Below, in pieces: positions 53,965 to 62,286 of a stretch of 64,000 bases of DNA; positions within the stretch are counted from its first letter, which is position 1; each line of letters opens with the position of its first letter. This DNA comes from JAXMAZ01 sp046350115. Lineage in GTDB: Bacteria > Planctomycetota > Planctomycetia > Gemmatales > Gemmataceae. The DNA is taken from contig JAXMAZ010000022.1 in NCBI GenBank assembly GCA_046350115.1, positions 1-64,000 on the forward strand, read 5' to 3'. A model generated the notes under the pieces. It had not been told where the DNA came from. It saw only the letters and a list, made by a program, of their open reading frames with translations, and did no database searches. The position numbers and the translations under genes are program-made.

Positions 53965-56687
53965 CCGACGCCCCCGCCGACCCGCTGATGGACCTGTTCC
54001 GCACGGAGGTGGCCGAGGCCACCGCCGCCCTGGCCGACGGGCTGGCCGTGCTCGCCGCCGACCCGAAGCAGACGGCCCAGCTCGATGCCCTGGACCGGGC
54101 CGCCAAACGGGCCAAGGCGGCCGCCCTGATCGTCGGCCAGGCGGCCACCGCGGATGCGGCCCAGCGGCTGGAGGCGGCGGTCGCGGCGGGCCGCACCGGC
54201 GGGGTGACGGCGGCGAAGGTGGGCGAGTGGGAGGGGTTGGTCAACGAGCTGACGGCAACGAGCGAGGGGTCGCAGAACCGGTCCCCCTCTCACCTTGGGG
54301 GAGAGGGGTTAGGGGTGAGGGGCGAGGACTCCGCCCCTTCCCAGCCGCCCGAAATGGGACGCAGCGCCGACCCCTCACCCCCGGCCCCTCTCCCCCCAAG
54401 GGGAGAGGGAGCCAAGCTCTCCGTTCCGCCGCCCGACTCGTCCCTCCTCGAGCTGTTCCGCGAGGAGGTGCGGTCGCTCACCGGCACCCTGAGCGGCGGG
54501 CTGGTCGAGCTGGAGGCCGCCCCGGCCGACCCGCGGCGGATCGAGCCGCTGATGCGGGCCGCCCACTCGCTCAAGGGGGCCGCCCGGATCGTCGCCGTCG
54601 AGCCGGCGGTCGAGGCGGCCCACGCCATGGAAGACCTGCTGGTCGCCGCCCAGGCCGGCAACCACGCGATCACCCCGGACGACATCGACGCCCTGCTGGC
54701 CGGCACCGACCTGCTGGCCGAGTTGGCCGCCGCCGACCTGGGGGCGTGGGCGGCGGCCAGCGTCGACCGGGTGGCGGCGGTGAAGGCCCGGTTGCGGGGC
54801 GAAACGGTCCGACCGCGACCCCGGGAGGGCGAGCCTCCTGCCGAGCCGGGGAGCGCGCCGCAGCGGCCGGAGGCCACACCCGCGGCAGTCGCCGGACAGG
54901 GGACGCCGTCTTCGCGGCCGGCAGACGGCTCGGCAGGAGCCTCGCCCTCCCCGCCGTCGTCGGCCGACGCAGAGCGGGTGGTCCGCGTCACCGCCCAGTC
55001 GCTCACCCGCCTCCTGTCCCTGGCCGGCGAGTCGCTGGTCGAGGCCCGGTGGCTGCAGCCGTTCGCCCGCACCCTGTTCACCCTCAAGAAGCACCAGGAC
55101 CACCTGGCCGACGTGCTGGACGAGGTGGCCCGGACGGCCGGCACCGACGCCGCCCGGGACGCCCGCCGCCGGCTGACCGAGTGCCGGCAGGGGCTGGCCG
55201 ACCGGATCGCCGCGTTCGAGGCCCACGCCCGCCGGTCGGACGAGCTGAACAGCCGGCTGTACCGGGAGGTGATCGCCAGCCGGATGCGGCCGTTCGCCGA
55301 CGGCACCCACGGCCTGTCCCGGATGGCCCGGGACGTGGCCCGGCAGCTCGGCAAGCAGGTGACGGTCCGGCTGCTCGGCCAGGACACGGACGTGGACCGG
55401 GACATCCTGGACAAGCTGGACGCCCCGCTCGGCCACCTGGTCCGCAACGCCATCGACCACGCCATCGAGCCGCCGGACGAGCGGGCCGCGGCGGGGAAGC
55501 CGGCGGCCGGCACCCTGACCGTCGAGGCCCGGCACCACGCCGGCATGCTGACCGTCAGCGTCAGCGACGACGGCCGCGGCATCGACCTGGACCGGCTCCG
55601 CAAGAAGGTGGTCGAGCGGGGGCTGACCACCGCCGAGCTGGCCGCCCGGCTGAGCGACCCGGAGCTGCTCGACTTCCTGTTCCTGCCCGGGTTCAGCACC
55701 GCCGCCGCCGTCACCGACGTGTCCGGCCGGGGGGTCGGGCTGGACGTGGTGCAGACGACCGCCCAGCAGGTCGGCGGGTCGGTCCGGGTGAACACCCAGC
55801 TCGGCAATGGCACCCGGTTCGAGCTGCACCTGCCGATCACCCTGAGCGTCGTCCGGGCGGTCCTCGTCACCGTCAGCGGCGACCCGTTCGCCCTGCCGCT
55901 CAACCGCACCGACCGGCTGCTCAAGCTGCCCGCCGACCGGGTGCGGCAACTGGAGGGGAAGCCGCACTTCGAGGCGGACGGCCGGCACGTCGGGCTGGTC
56001 CCGGCCCACCAGGTGTTCGACCTGCCAGGGCCGCCGCCGGCCGGGGACGAGCTGGCCGTGGTCATGGTCGCCGACCGGTCCCACCGGTACGGGCTGATCG
56101 TGGACGGGTTCCTGGGCGAGCAGGATCTGGTCGTCCGCCCGCTCGACCCGCGGCTCGGGAAGGTGCCGAACGTGGCCGCCGCCTCGCTCCTGGAGGACGG
56201 CTCCCCGGTGCTGATCGTGGACGTGGACGACGTGGCCCGGTCGGTGGCAGCGCTGGTCCACGAGGGCCGGCTGCGGCACCGCAAGCCGGAAAAACCCGGA
56301 GAATCTCGGCGGAAGCGGGTGCTGGTGGTGGACGACTCGGCCATCGTCCGGGAGGTGGAGCGGCAGTTGCTGGCCGGCCGCGGGTATCAGGTGGACGTGG
56401 CGGTGGACGGGGCAGACGGCTGGAACGCCCTGCGTCAGGTGGGGTATGATCTGGTAGTGTCCGACATCGACATGCCGCGGATGACCGGGCTGGAGCTGGT
56501 CCGGGCGATCCGCGCCGACCCGGCGGTCCGGTCGCTGCCGGTGGTGGTGGTGTCGTACAAGGACCGGCCGGACGACCGGGCCAAGGGGTTGGACGCCGGG
56601 GCCAACTTCTACCTGACCAAGGGCAGCTTCCACGACGGCCAGTTCCTGGCGGCGGTGGCGGAGCTGATCGGACCGGCCGAAGGGTAG
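53961..56687 (+). CDS. cheA: Hybrid chemotaxis histidine kinase CheA-REC (WspE-like) with two in-frame palindromic insertions
   Basis: A 908-residue kinase. Residues ~1-95 are Hpt-like without the phosphorylatable His. Residues ~108-150 are encoded by a family A palindrome. Residues ~155-285 form a proper Hpt with H202 in AHSLKGAARIV. Residues ~287-331 are encoded by a family D palindrome (text like EGEPPAEPGS). Then come the dimerisation helices, an ATPase domain with the N-box NAIDHAIE (N496) and VSDDGRGIDLDRL, a CheW-like domain and a C-terminal REC with the phospho-acceptor at D835 (SDIDMPRMTG). Both insertions fall in interdomain linkers. The stop lies in the repeat at 56684. Confidence 0.92.
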   Translation: MTDAPADPLMDLFRTEVAEATAALADGLAVLAADPKQTAQLDALDRAAKRAKAAALIVGQAATADAAQRLEAAVAAGRTGGVTAAKVGEWEGLVNELTATSEGSQNRSPSHLGGEGLGVRGEDSAPSQPPEMGRSADPSPPAPLPPRGEGAKLSVPPPDSSLLELFREEVRSLTGTLSGGLVELEAAPADPRRIEPLMRAAHSLKGAARIVAVEPAVEAAHAMEDLLVAAQAGNHAITPDDIDALLAGTDLLAELAAADLGAWAAASVDRVAAVKARLRGETVRPRPREGEPPAEPGSAPQRPEATPAAVAGQGTPSSRPADGSAGASPSPPSSADAERVVRVTAQSLTRLLSLAGESLVEARWLQPFARTLFTLKKHQDHLADVLDEVARTAGTDAARDARRRLTECRQGLADRIAAFEAHARRSDELNSRLYREVIASRMRPFADGTHGLSRMARDVARQLGKQVTVRLLGQDTDVDRDILDKLDAPLGHLVRNAIDHAIEPPDERAAAGKPAAGTLTVEARHHAGMLTVSVSDDGRGIDLDRLRKKVVERGLTTAELAARLSDPELLDFLFLPGFSTAAAVTDVSGRGVGLDVVQTTAQQVGGSVRVNTQLGNGTRFELHLPITLSVVRAVLVTVSGDPFALPLNRTDRLLKLPADRVRQLEGKPHFEADGRHVGLVPAHQVFDLPGPPPAGDELAVVMVADRSHRYGLIVDGFLGEQDLVVRPLDPRLGKVPNVAAASLLEDGSPVLIVDVDDVARSVAALVHEGRLRHRKPEKPGESRRKRVLVVDDSAIVREVERQLLAGRGYQVDVAVDGADGWNALRQVGYDLVVSDIDMPRMTGLELVRAIRADPAVRSLPVVVVSYKDRPDDRAKGLDAGANFYLTKGSFHDGQFLAAVAELIGPAEG
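54282..54410. repeat. Family A palindrome inside the cheA coding sequence
   Basis: 41-base arms, 54282-54322 (TCCCCCTCTCACCTTGGGGG...) and 54371-54410, with few mismatches. The length of ~129 bp is a multiple of three and the reading frame stays open (translated text includes SHLGGEGLGVRGEDSAP). It encodes the linker between the two Hpt-like domains. Confidence 0.88.
54821..54952. repeat. Family D palindrome inside the cheA coding sequence
   Basis: The left arm 54821-54855 and right arm 54926-54952 match the intergenic family D copies nearly base for base. The length of ~132 bp is a multiple of three, and the frame remains open (EGEPPAEPGSAPQRPEATPA ... GSAGASPSP). It lies between the Hpt and dimerisation domains. 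Confidence 0.9.
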
Positions 56688-56791
56688 GGCGGGTCAAGCG
56701 TCGCTCTGGACGCGCCGACCCGCCGAAACGGCAAGCGATTCTTGCCCGGGCCGGCGGGTCGGCGTCGCAAAGCCTCCTTGACCCGCCCTAC
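56684..56791. repeat. Family E palindromic element, uninterrupted
   Basis: 108 bp from GTAGGGCGGGTCAAG to CTTGACCCGCCCTAC, with arms of ~40 bases. Bases 56685-56687 are the cheA stop codon. It is the reference for an uninterrupted form of the split elements at 37700 and 41065. Confidence 0.87.
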
Positions 56792-56805
56792 GGGGAAGGG
56801 CACGT

Positions 56806-57708
56806 ATGGCTCAGATCCTGGTGGCGGACGACAGCCCGGAGCTGGTCCGGTATCTGGACACCCTGCTCCGGGCGGCCGGCCACGCGGTCGTCGGGGCGGG
56901 GGACGGGCTGCTCGCCCTGGCCGCCGTCCGCCGCGCCCGCCCGGACGTGGTCATCACCGACATGCAGATGCCCGGGATGGACGGGCTGCAGCTGGTGGAC
57001 GCCCTGCGGACCGAGTTCCCCGGGCTGCCGGTGGTGCTGTGCACCGGGGAGGGGAGCGAGGAACTGGCCGTCGAGGCGCTCAAGGCCGGGGCCGTCCACT
57101 ACCTGCCCAAGCGGAAGCTGCTGGCCGACGCCGTCCCGGTTCTGGAGGAGGTGCTGGCCGTCGCCCTGGCCCGGGGCAAACAGGCGCTGTTCCTGGACTG
57201 CATGACCGCCGCCGAGCACACCTTCACCCTGGTCAACGACCCGGACCTGGCCGGCATGGTGGTCGGGCACGTGGAGGCGGTGATGAAGCAGTTCGCCCTG
57301 TTCGACCTGGGCGAGCACGTCCGGGTCGGGGTGGCCGTCCAGGAGGCGGTGGTGAACGCCATCGTCCACGGCAACCTGGAGGTGTCCAGCGACCTGAAGC
57401 GGGCGGACTGGACCGGGTATCACGCGGCCATCGCCCGGCGGGCGCAGGAGCCGCCGTACCGGGACCGGCGGGTGACGGTGGTGACCAAGGTGGTCCGGGG
57501 GGCCAGCCTGACCGTCCGGGTGCGGGACGACGGCCCGGGGTTCGACCCGGCCGCCCTGCCGGACCCGACCGACCCGGAGAACATCGAGAAGGGGAGCGGT
57601 CGCGGGCTGCTGCTCATCCGCACCTTCTTCGACCGGGTGACGCACAACCGAACCGGGAACGAGATCGTGATGGAGAAGGGCGGGGGGCCGGGCGAGCGGG
57701 GGGCGTAA
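56806..57708 (+). CDS. Response regulator with RsbW-like histidine-kinase-type ATPase output
   Basis: A 300-residue protein. The REC domain spans 1-120 with acidic pocket D8/D9, phospho-acceptor D52 (VVITDMQMPGMDG) and LPKRK as the conserved Lys region. The C-terminal half is a GHKL ATPase of the anti-sigma/RsbW type: N-box VAVQEAVVNAIVHGN, G1 VRVRDDGPGFDP and G2 EKGSGRGLLLIRTFFDRV. Such ATPases phosphorylate STAS antagonists or hold sigma factors. The place between cheA and cheB suggests control by CheA. The last residues (GPGERGA) and stop come from a repeat. Confidence 0.88.
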   Translation: MAQILVADDSPELVRYLDTLLRAAGHAVVGAGDGLLALAAVRRARPDVVITDMQMPGMDGLQLVDALRTEFPGLPVVLCTGEGSEELAVEALKAGAVHYLPKRKLLADAVPVLEEVLAVALARGKQALFLDCMTAAEHTFTLVNDPDLAGMVVGHVEAVMKQFALFDLGEHVRVGVAVQEAVVNAIVHGNLEVSSDLKRADWTGYHAAIARRAQEPPYRDRRVTVVTKVVRGASLTVRVRDDGPGFDPAALPDPTDPENIEKGSGRGLLLIRTFFDRVTHNRTGNEIVMEKGGGPGERGA

Positions 57709-57819
57709 GCCCCCTGTTGCTGCCCGCCAGGCGGCCGGGCGAGCGGGGGGCGTAAGCCCCCTGTTGCTGCCCGCCGCGGGGCGCTCCAACAGGGGGCTTA
57801 CGCCCCCCGCTCGCCCGGG
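57686..57819. repeat. Duplicated 43-bp unit plus inverted copy
   Basis: 57686-57728 and 57733-57775 are identical over 43 bases (GGCCGGGCGAGCGGGGGGCG...), and 57787-57819 is an inverted copy of most of the unit. The first copy codes for the C-terminus and TAA stop of the preceding gene. It looks like a palindromic element with a duplicated arm. Confidence 0.88.
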
Positions 57820-57833
57820 ATCAAGGAGGCCGG

Positions 57834-58835
57834 ATGCGGATCGCCATCGTCGACGACCGGCCGCTGGCGGCCGAGGCGGTCCGCAGGGTGGTGGCCGCCG
57901 CCCCGGGGTACGCCGTCGCCTGGGTCGCCCGGGACGGGGCGGAGGCGGTGCAGAAGGCGGTCGCCGACCCGCCCGACCTGATCCTCATGGACCTGGTCAT
58001 GCCGGGGGTGAACGGGGCCGAGGCCACCCGCCGGATCATGGCCGCCCGGTCGGTCCCCATCCTGGTCGTCACCGGCAGCGTGTCCGGCAACTTCGGGCTG
58101 GTGTACGAGGCGCTCGGGTACGGGGCGGTGGACGCGGTCAACACCCCGGTCCTCGGCCCGGACGGGTCGCTGGCCGGCGGGGAGGTGCTGCTGGCCAAGA
58201 TCGCCCAGATCGCCCGGAAGGCGAAGGCCGGGTCGTCCCCGGCGGTCCCGGTGTTGGCCCGGCCGGCCCCCCACCTGGTGGCGGTCGGCTCCTCGACCGG
58301 CGGGCCGGCGGCGGTGGCCGACCTGCTGGCCGGCCTCGGCCCGGCCTTCCCCGGGGCGGTGGTGCTGGTCCAGCACATCGGGGCGGACTTCACCGCCGGG
58401 CTGGCCGAGTGGGTGCAGCACCGGACCCGGTTCCCGGTCCGGGTGGCCCGGCCGGGGGACAGGCCGCAAGCGGGGGTGGCCCTCTTGGCCGGCCGGGACG
58501 ACCACCTGGTGCTGACCGCCGACGGCTCGCTGGCGTACACCCCGGACCCGGCCGACACCCCGTTCCGGCCGAACGTGGACGCCCTGTTCGCCAGCCTGGC
58601 CGCCCACTGGCCGCACCCCGGGTCGGCGGCGGTGCTGACCGGCATGGGCCGGGACGGGGCGGACGGGCTGCAACGGCTCCGCCGGGCCGGGTGGGCGACC
58701 TACGCCCAGGCGGCCGGGTCGTGTGCCGTGTCGAGCATGCCGGACGCGGCGGTCAAGCTGGGGGCGGCGGCCCGGGTGCTGACCCCCGCCGAGATCGGTC
58801 GGGCGGTCGCCGCCGCGGTGCGGCCCGGAACATAA
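57834..58835 (+). CDS. cheB: Protein-glutamate methylesterase CheB (WspF-like)
   Basis: A 333-residue protein with an N-terminal REC domain (D53 in LILMDLVMPGVNG) and a C-terminal methylesterase with the full catalytic triad: S154 in VGSSTGGPAAV, H181 in VLVQHIGADF and D274 in TGMGRDGADG. It removes methyl groups added by CheR from the MCP and so sets its sensitivity. GGAGG a few bases upstream supports the ATG. Confidence 0.95.
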   Translation: MRIAIVDDRPLAAEAVRRVVAAAPGYAVAWVARDGAEAVQKAVADPPDLILMDLVMPGVNGAEATRRIMAARSVPILVVTGSVSGNFGLVYEALGYGAVDAVNTPVLGPDGSLAGGEVLLAKIAQIARKAKAGSSPAVPVLARPAPHLVAVGSSTGGPAAVADLLAGLGPAFPGAVVLVQHIGADFTAGLAEWVQHRTRFPVRVARPGDRPQAGVALLAGRDDHLVLTADGSLAYTPDPADTPFRPNVDALFASLAAHWPHPGSAAVLTGMGRDGADGLQRLRRAGWATYAQAAGSCAVSSMPDAAVKLGAAARVLTPAEIGRAVAAAVRPGT

Positions 58836-58844
58836 TCAACCACC

Positions 58845-58960
58845 CCGAAAGCCCACCCGTTGCGACGGGTGGGTGAGACGGCCTGGGTCCGGACCGGCGT
58901 CCCGAGTCGGGCGACTGCGGTTGCGACTTCACCCACGGACCGCGGTCCGTGGGCTTTCGG
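58845..58960. repeat. Paired-hairpin element with GAAAGCCCAC ends
   Basis: The outer ends CCGAAAGCCCAC (58845) and GTGGGCTTTCGG (58960) are complementary, and each side also folds on itself (CCCACCCGTTGCGACGGGTGGG; CCCACGGACCGCGGTCCGTGGG). The left hairpin is almost identical to the terminator at 9144-9173 and the right to 60159-60182. It fills the cheB to PP2C gap. Confidence 0.8.
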
Positions 58961-58981
58961 AAATACCAAGTTAACCCACCC

Positions 58982-60148
58982 ATGCCCCACCCCACCCGCG
59001 TCCTGCTGATCGACGACCAGCCGGTGATCGGCGAGGCGGTCCGCCGCATGCTCGCCCCGGAAGCCGACATCGAGTTCCACTACTGCCCCGACCCGGTGAA
59101 GGCGCTGCCGACGGCCGACCGGGTGCGGCCGACGGTCATCCTGCAAGACCTGGTCATGCCGGACGTGGACGGCCTCACCCTGGTCAAGTTCTTCCGGGCC
59201 AACCCGGCCACCGCCGACACCCCGATGATCGTCCTCAGCAGCAAGGAGGAGGCGGTGACGAAGGCGGCCGCCTTCGCCGCCGGGGCGAACGACTACCTGG
59301 TCAAGCTGCCGGACCGGATCGAGCTGCTGGCCCGCATCCGCTACCACAGCCGCGGGTACGTCCACCTGCTCGAGCGGAACGCCGCCTACGCCGACCTGGC
59401 CGCCAGCCGCAAGCAGCTCGCGGACGAGATCGCCGCCGGGGAGAAGTACGTCCGGTCGCTGCTGCCCAAGCCGGAGCGGGGGCTGGTGACGCTGGACTGG
59501 CGGTTCGTACCCAGCCTGCAGATGGGCGGGGACGGGGTCGGGTATCACAAGCTGGACGCCGACCACCTGGCCCTGTACCTGCTGGACGTGACCGGACACG
59601 GGCTGGCGTCCGCGCTGCTGAGCGTGACGGTGCTGAACGTCCTCCGCACCGGCTCCCTGCCGAACACCGACTTCAAAGACCCCGGCCAGGTGCTGTTCGG
59701 GCTGAACGAGGCGTTCCCGTGCGAGAAGCACGGGGAGAAGTTCTTCACCATCTGGTACGGGGTGTACCGGTTCACCACCCGGACGCTGGCCTGGTCCGGG
59801 GCCGGGCACCCGGCGTCGTTGCTGTACGCCCCCGGCGGGGCCGACCCGAAGCAGCTCGACAGCCAGGGGCCGATGATCGGCATGATGCCGTGGCCGGCGT
59901 TCGACGTGGGCGGGTGCAGCGTGCCGCCGGCCGCCCGGCTGTACCTGTACAGCGACGGGGCGCACGAGATCCACAAGACGGACGGGTCCGACTGGCAGTT
60001 CGCCGAGTTCGTGCAGACGATGACGGACCTGGTGCGGGACAAGCCGGCGGCGGTCATGGACGAGCTGCTGACCTACATCCGCACGCTGAACGGCGGCCCG
60101 GTGCTGGACGACGACTGCACGCTCCTGGAGGTGCGGTTCCCGGACTAA
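58982..60148 (+). CDS. Response regulator with PP2C (RsbU/SpoIIE-type) phosphatase output
   Basis: A 388-residue protein. The REC domain (1-125) has VLLIDDQPVIGEAV, phospho-acceptor in VILQDLVMPDVDG and the Lys in NDYLVKLPD. A coiled linker follows, then a PP2C-type SpoIIE domain from ~165: GGDGVGYHKLDADHLALYLL, DVTGHGLASALLSVTVLNVL, WSGAGHPASLLYAPGG and LYLYSDGAHEIH. PP2C enzymes of this type dephosphorylate STAS anti-sigma antagonists. It is the last gene of the chemosensory operon and the counterpart of the RsbW-like regulator. No clear ribosome-binding site precedes the ATG. Confidence 0.9.
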   Translation: MPHPTRVLLIDDQPVIGEAVRRMLAPEADIEFHYCPDPVKALPTADRVRPTVILQDLVMPDVDGLTLVKFFRANPATADTPMIVLSSKEEAVTKAAAFAAGANDYLVKLPDRIELLARIRYHSRGYVHLLERNAAYADLAASRKQLADEIAAGEKYVRSLLPKPERGLVTLDWRFVPSLQMGGDGVGYHKLDADHLALYLLDVTGHGLASALLSVTVLNVLRTGSLPNTDFKDPGQVLFGLNEAFPCEKHGEKFFTIWYGVYRFTTRTLAWSGAGHPASLLYAPGGADPKQLDSQGPMIGMMPWPAFDVGGCSVPPAARLYLYSDGAHEIHKTDGSDWQFAEFVQTMTDLVRDKPAAVMDELLTYIRTLNGGPVLDDDCTLLEVRFPD

Positions 60149-60158
60149 AACGCAGAAA

Positions 60159-60182
60159 GCCCACGGACGATCGTCCGTGGGC
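60159..60182. terminator. Palindrome between convergent genes, probable terminator
   Basis: A perfect 24-base palindrome (GCCCACGGACGATCGTCCGTGGGC) preceded by AAA, eleven bases after the PP2C gene. It matches the right hairpin of 58845-58960. Confidence 0.6.
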
Positions 60183-60212
60183 CGGTCGACCCCTCCGGCT
60201 CACAACTCCCGG

Positions 60213-60267
60213 GTAGGGTCCGCGCCGGACCGGTGGTGATGCCCCGAGTCCGCACAGCGGACCCTAC
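60213..60267. repeat. Short GTAGGG-ended palindromic element
   Basis: 11-bp perfect ends GTAGGGTCCGC (60213-60223) and GCGGACCCTAC (60257-60267), total 55 bp. The terminal GTAGGG/CCCTAC is shared with families B and E. Confidence 0.7.
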
Positions 60268-60272
60268 CCCGG

Positions 60273-62013
60273 TCACGGCCGCTCTTCGGCCGCTCGCGCC
60301 AACGGCGGCCTCGACTCGCACCCCACGTCCGACGGGTCGCCGACGAAGGCCGGCTCCAGCCCGGCCAGCACCGGGCGGGTTGTTCGCCTTGCCCCGGGCC
60401 AACGGTGCCGCAGGCGGCCGCACCGGTGTCGGCGTGCGTCTGGGCGGCCTTCAGCAGCGTCGTGCTGGCCTTCGGGGTGGCGATGTCGGCCGTTCGGTCA
60501 GGGCGTTCACCGCGTCCTCGACCTTCCGCGGGTCGGCCTTGCCGGACAGCATCTCCAGGGCCGGGCTGGCGGCCGGGGCGGTCGCCGCCTTGACCGCCGG
60601 CATCGGGGCCGGGGCGGCCGGCTGGGCCGCGGTCGCCGGCTTCGGGGCTGGCTGCTGGGCGACCATCGCCCGCACCGGGACGGCCGCCGGCTGCGGGGTC
60701 GCGGTCGGCTTGGCGACGGCCACCGTCGGGGCGACCGCGGGGGCGGTCGGCTTCGGGGCCGGCTGCTGGGCGACCACCGGCCGCACCGTCGGCGCCGCGG
60801 CCGGCTGTTGGGCGACCGCCGGCCGGGCGGGGATCGCCGGCTGCTGGGCCACCTGGGCCGGCATCGGCCGCGGGGTCATCGGGGCGGTCGGCGGCATGTG
60901 GGCCATCGGCGGCGCCTTCTCCGCCGGGCCGTCCCCGAACAGGTAGTCCATCAGGTTGGCCGGCCGGTCCGCCCGGTCCTCGCCGACCGGTTCGGCCTCG
61001 CGGCCGGCCATCCGGATGAACTCGACCGGGACCGGCGGGGCGACGGCCATCTTGTTCTTGCCGAAGGCGATCACCTCGCCCCACGACGCCCGCGTCACCC
61101 GGGCGTAGAACTCCTGACCGGTCGGCCGGACGACCTCGTCCGCCCGCAGCCCGGTGGCCGCCTTCTCCTCCCCGTACGGGCCGGGCTTGGGCATGGCCGA
61201 CGCCCCCTCCCGCCGCTCCTTCTCCTTCTCCTTCTCGTCCACCACCGGGCCGTCGGTGACGACCGGGCCGGCACAGGCGGCGGCCAGGCACTTGCTCAGG
61301 GCGGCCTGGGCGGCGGCCACCACACGCGGGGACTTCTCCCGCGGGTTCCCGTCCTCGTCGCTGCACGACGCCGCGATGCTCAGGGCGGTGATCGTCTTCT
61401 TGGTGCAGCAGCACCCGCCGAGCAGGGTCTGGGCGGCGGCCAGCCGGACCCACTCGTTGCGGTCCACCCGCAGCGCCCCGACCAGGGCGTCTTCCGCCTC
61501 CGGCCAGTAGTGGCAGTCCACCGTGCCCAGGTACTTGACCGCTTCGATCCGCTGCTTGGCCTGCAGCCGGTCGAACTTCACCTTGGCCGCCGCCCCGACC
61601 GCCCCGGGGTCCATCAGCTCGGCCAGGGCCGGGGCCTGCGGCGGGAACGGCTTGATGAGGCCGCCGGTCAGCTTGGACAGCGGGTTCTGCACCCGCTCCC
61701 GGAGCTGGCCGAACGGGGTGTCGGCCATGGCCCGCTGGCGGTACTCCATCTGGGCGTTGCTCAGGCCGAGGAAGCTGCTCAGGGTGGTGGTCGGGCCGGG
61801 CGGCGGCGGGTACGGGGCGATGCCGACCGGGCCGGGGGTGATCGGCACGGGGGCGGAGAACGGGGCCGGGCCGGCGGCGAACGCCCCGGGGCCGCCGGAC
61901 AGCGGCAGGGCGGCTGCCGGCGGAATCCCGACGGCCGGCGGCAGTTGGGCGACCGCGGACGCGGCCAGCGCGGGGACGGCGATGGCCGCACCCACCGAGC
62001 GGAGAAGGGTCAT
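60273..62013 (-). pseudogene. Secreted HEAT-like/Pro-Ala-rich protein, frameshifted near the C-terminus
   Basis: A protein of ~580 residues with a signal peptide (MTLLRSVGAAIAVPALAASA), a helical HEAT-like middle (KQRIEAVKYLGTVDCHYWPE, EDALVGALRVDRNEWVRLAA) containing a Cys triplet (GGCCCTKK), and a long Pro/Ala/Gln repeat with VAQQPA units. The main frame is intact to about 60500. Three small breaks (~60495, ~60390, ~60375) must be bridged to read TADIATPKASTTLLKAAQTH and PAFVGDPSDVGCESRPPLA before a TGA at 60275-60273. The function is unknown. Confidence 0.6.
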
Positions 62014-62286
62014 GGCACCGTACCTCGCGACGAGTCAGGCCGGGGCGTCCGCCCCGGCGGGAGCCGGGCTGAAGAGTCGGGCCGCCGCCGACCGCCCCGG
62101 CCGGCCGAGGCCGGTGGGGCAGGCGTCCGTGCCGGGTCGGCGGGTGGATCGGCCGGGACGGGTTAATTGTCGGCTACCCGTTCCCCGGGTCTTGACGAGT
62201 TTGCCCGCTTCCCCCGTCGTGCGGAGGTTCCCGAAGGGACCAGTCGTGCCGGTCGGGCAAGATGGCGAAGCGGGGAAGGGGCCGGG
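62014..62286. other. Non-coding stretch without recognised features
   Basis: 273 bases upstream of the HEAT-like gene and downstream of the SIMPL-like gene. No convincing ORF, RNA or large palindrome is visible. Promoter elements for the leftward gene are presumably here but not identified. Confidence 0.5.

Noticed and set aside
53298..56687. A single 1129-residue CheW-CheA fusion
   Set aside because: The fused frame runs through nonsense text after two frame breaks in the CheW part. The correct CheW end lies in other frames and stops at 53964, overlapping the cheA ATG.
29841..56791. Large palindromes as Rho-independent terminators
   Set aside because: Most lack T-runs, have 25-60-base centres, recur as sequence families, are nested, and two lie inside cheA. 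They are better described as repeats.
57686..57819. CRISPR-like direct repeats
   Set aside because: There are only two direct copies, a 4-base gap and an inverted third copy. There are no spacers and no cas genes.
62014..62286. A short plus-strand ORF at 62167-62370
   Set aside because: It overlaps the end of the SIMPL-like gene antisense, has no ribosome-binding site, and its residues are low-complexity Arg/Gly/Ala.
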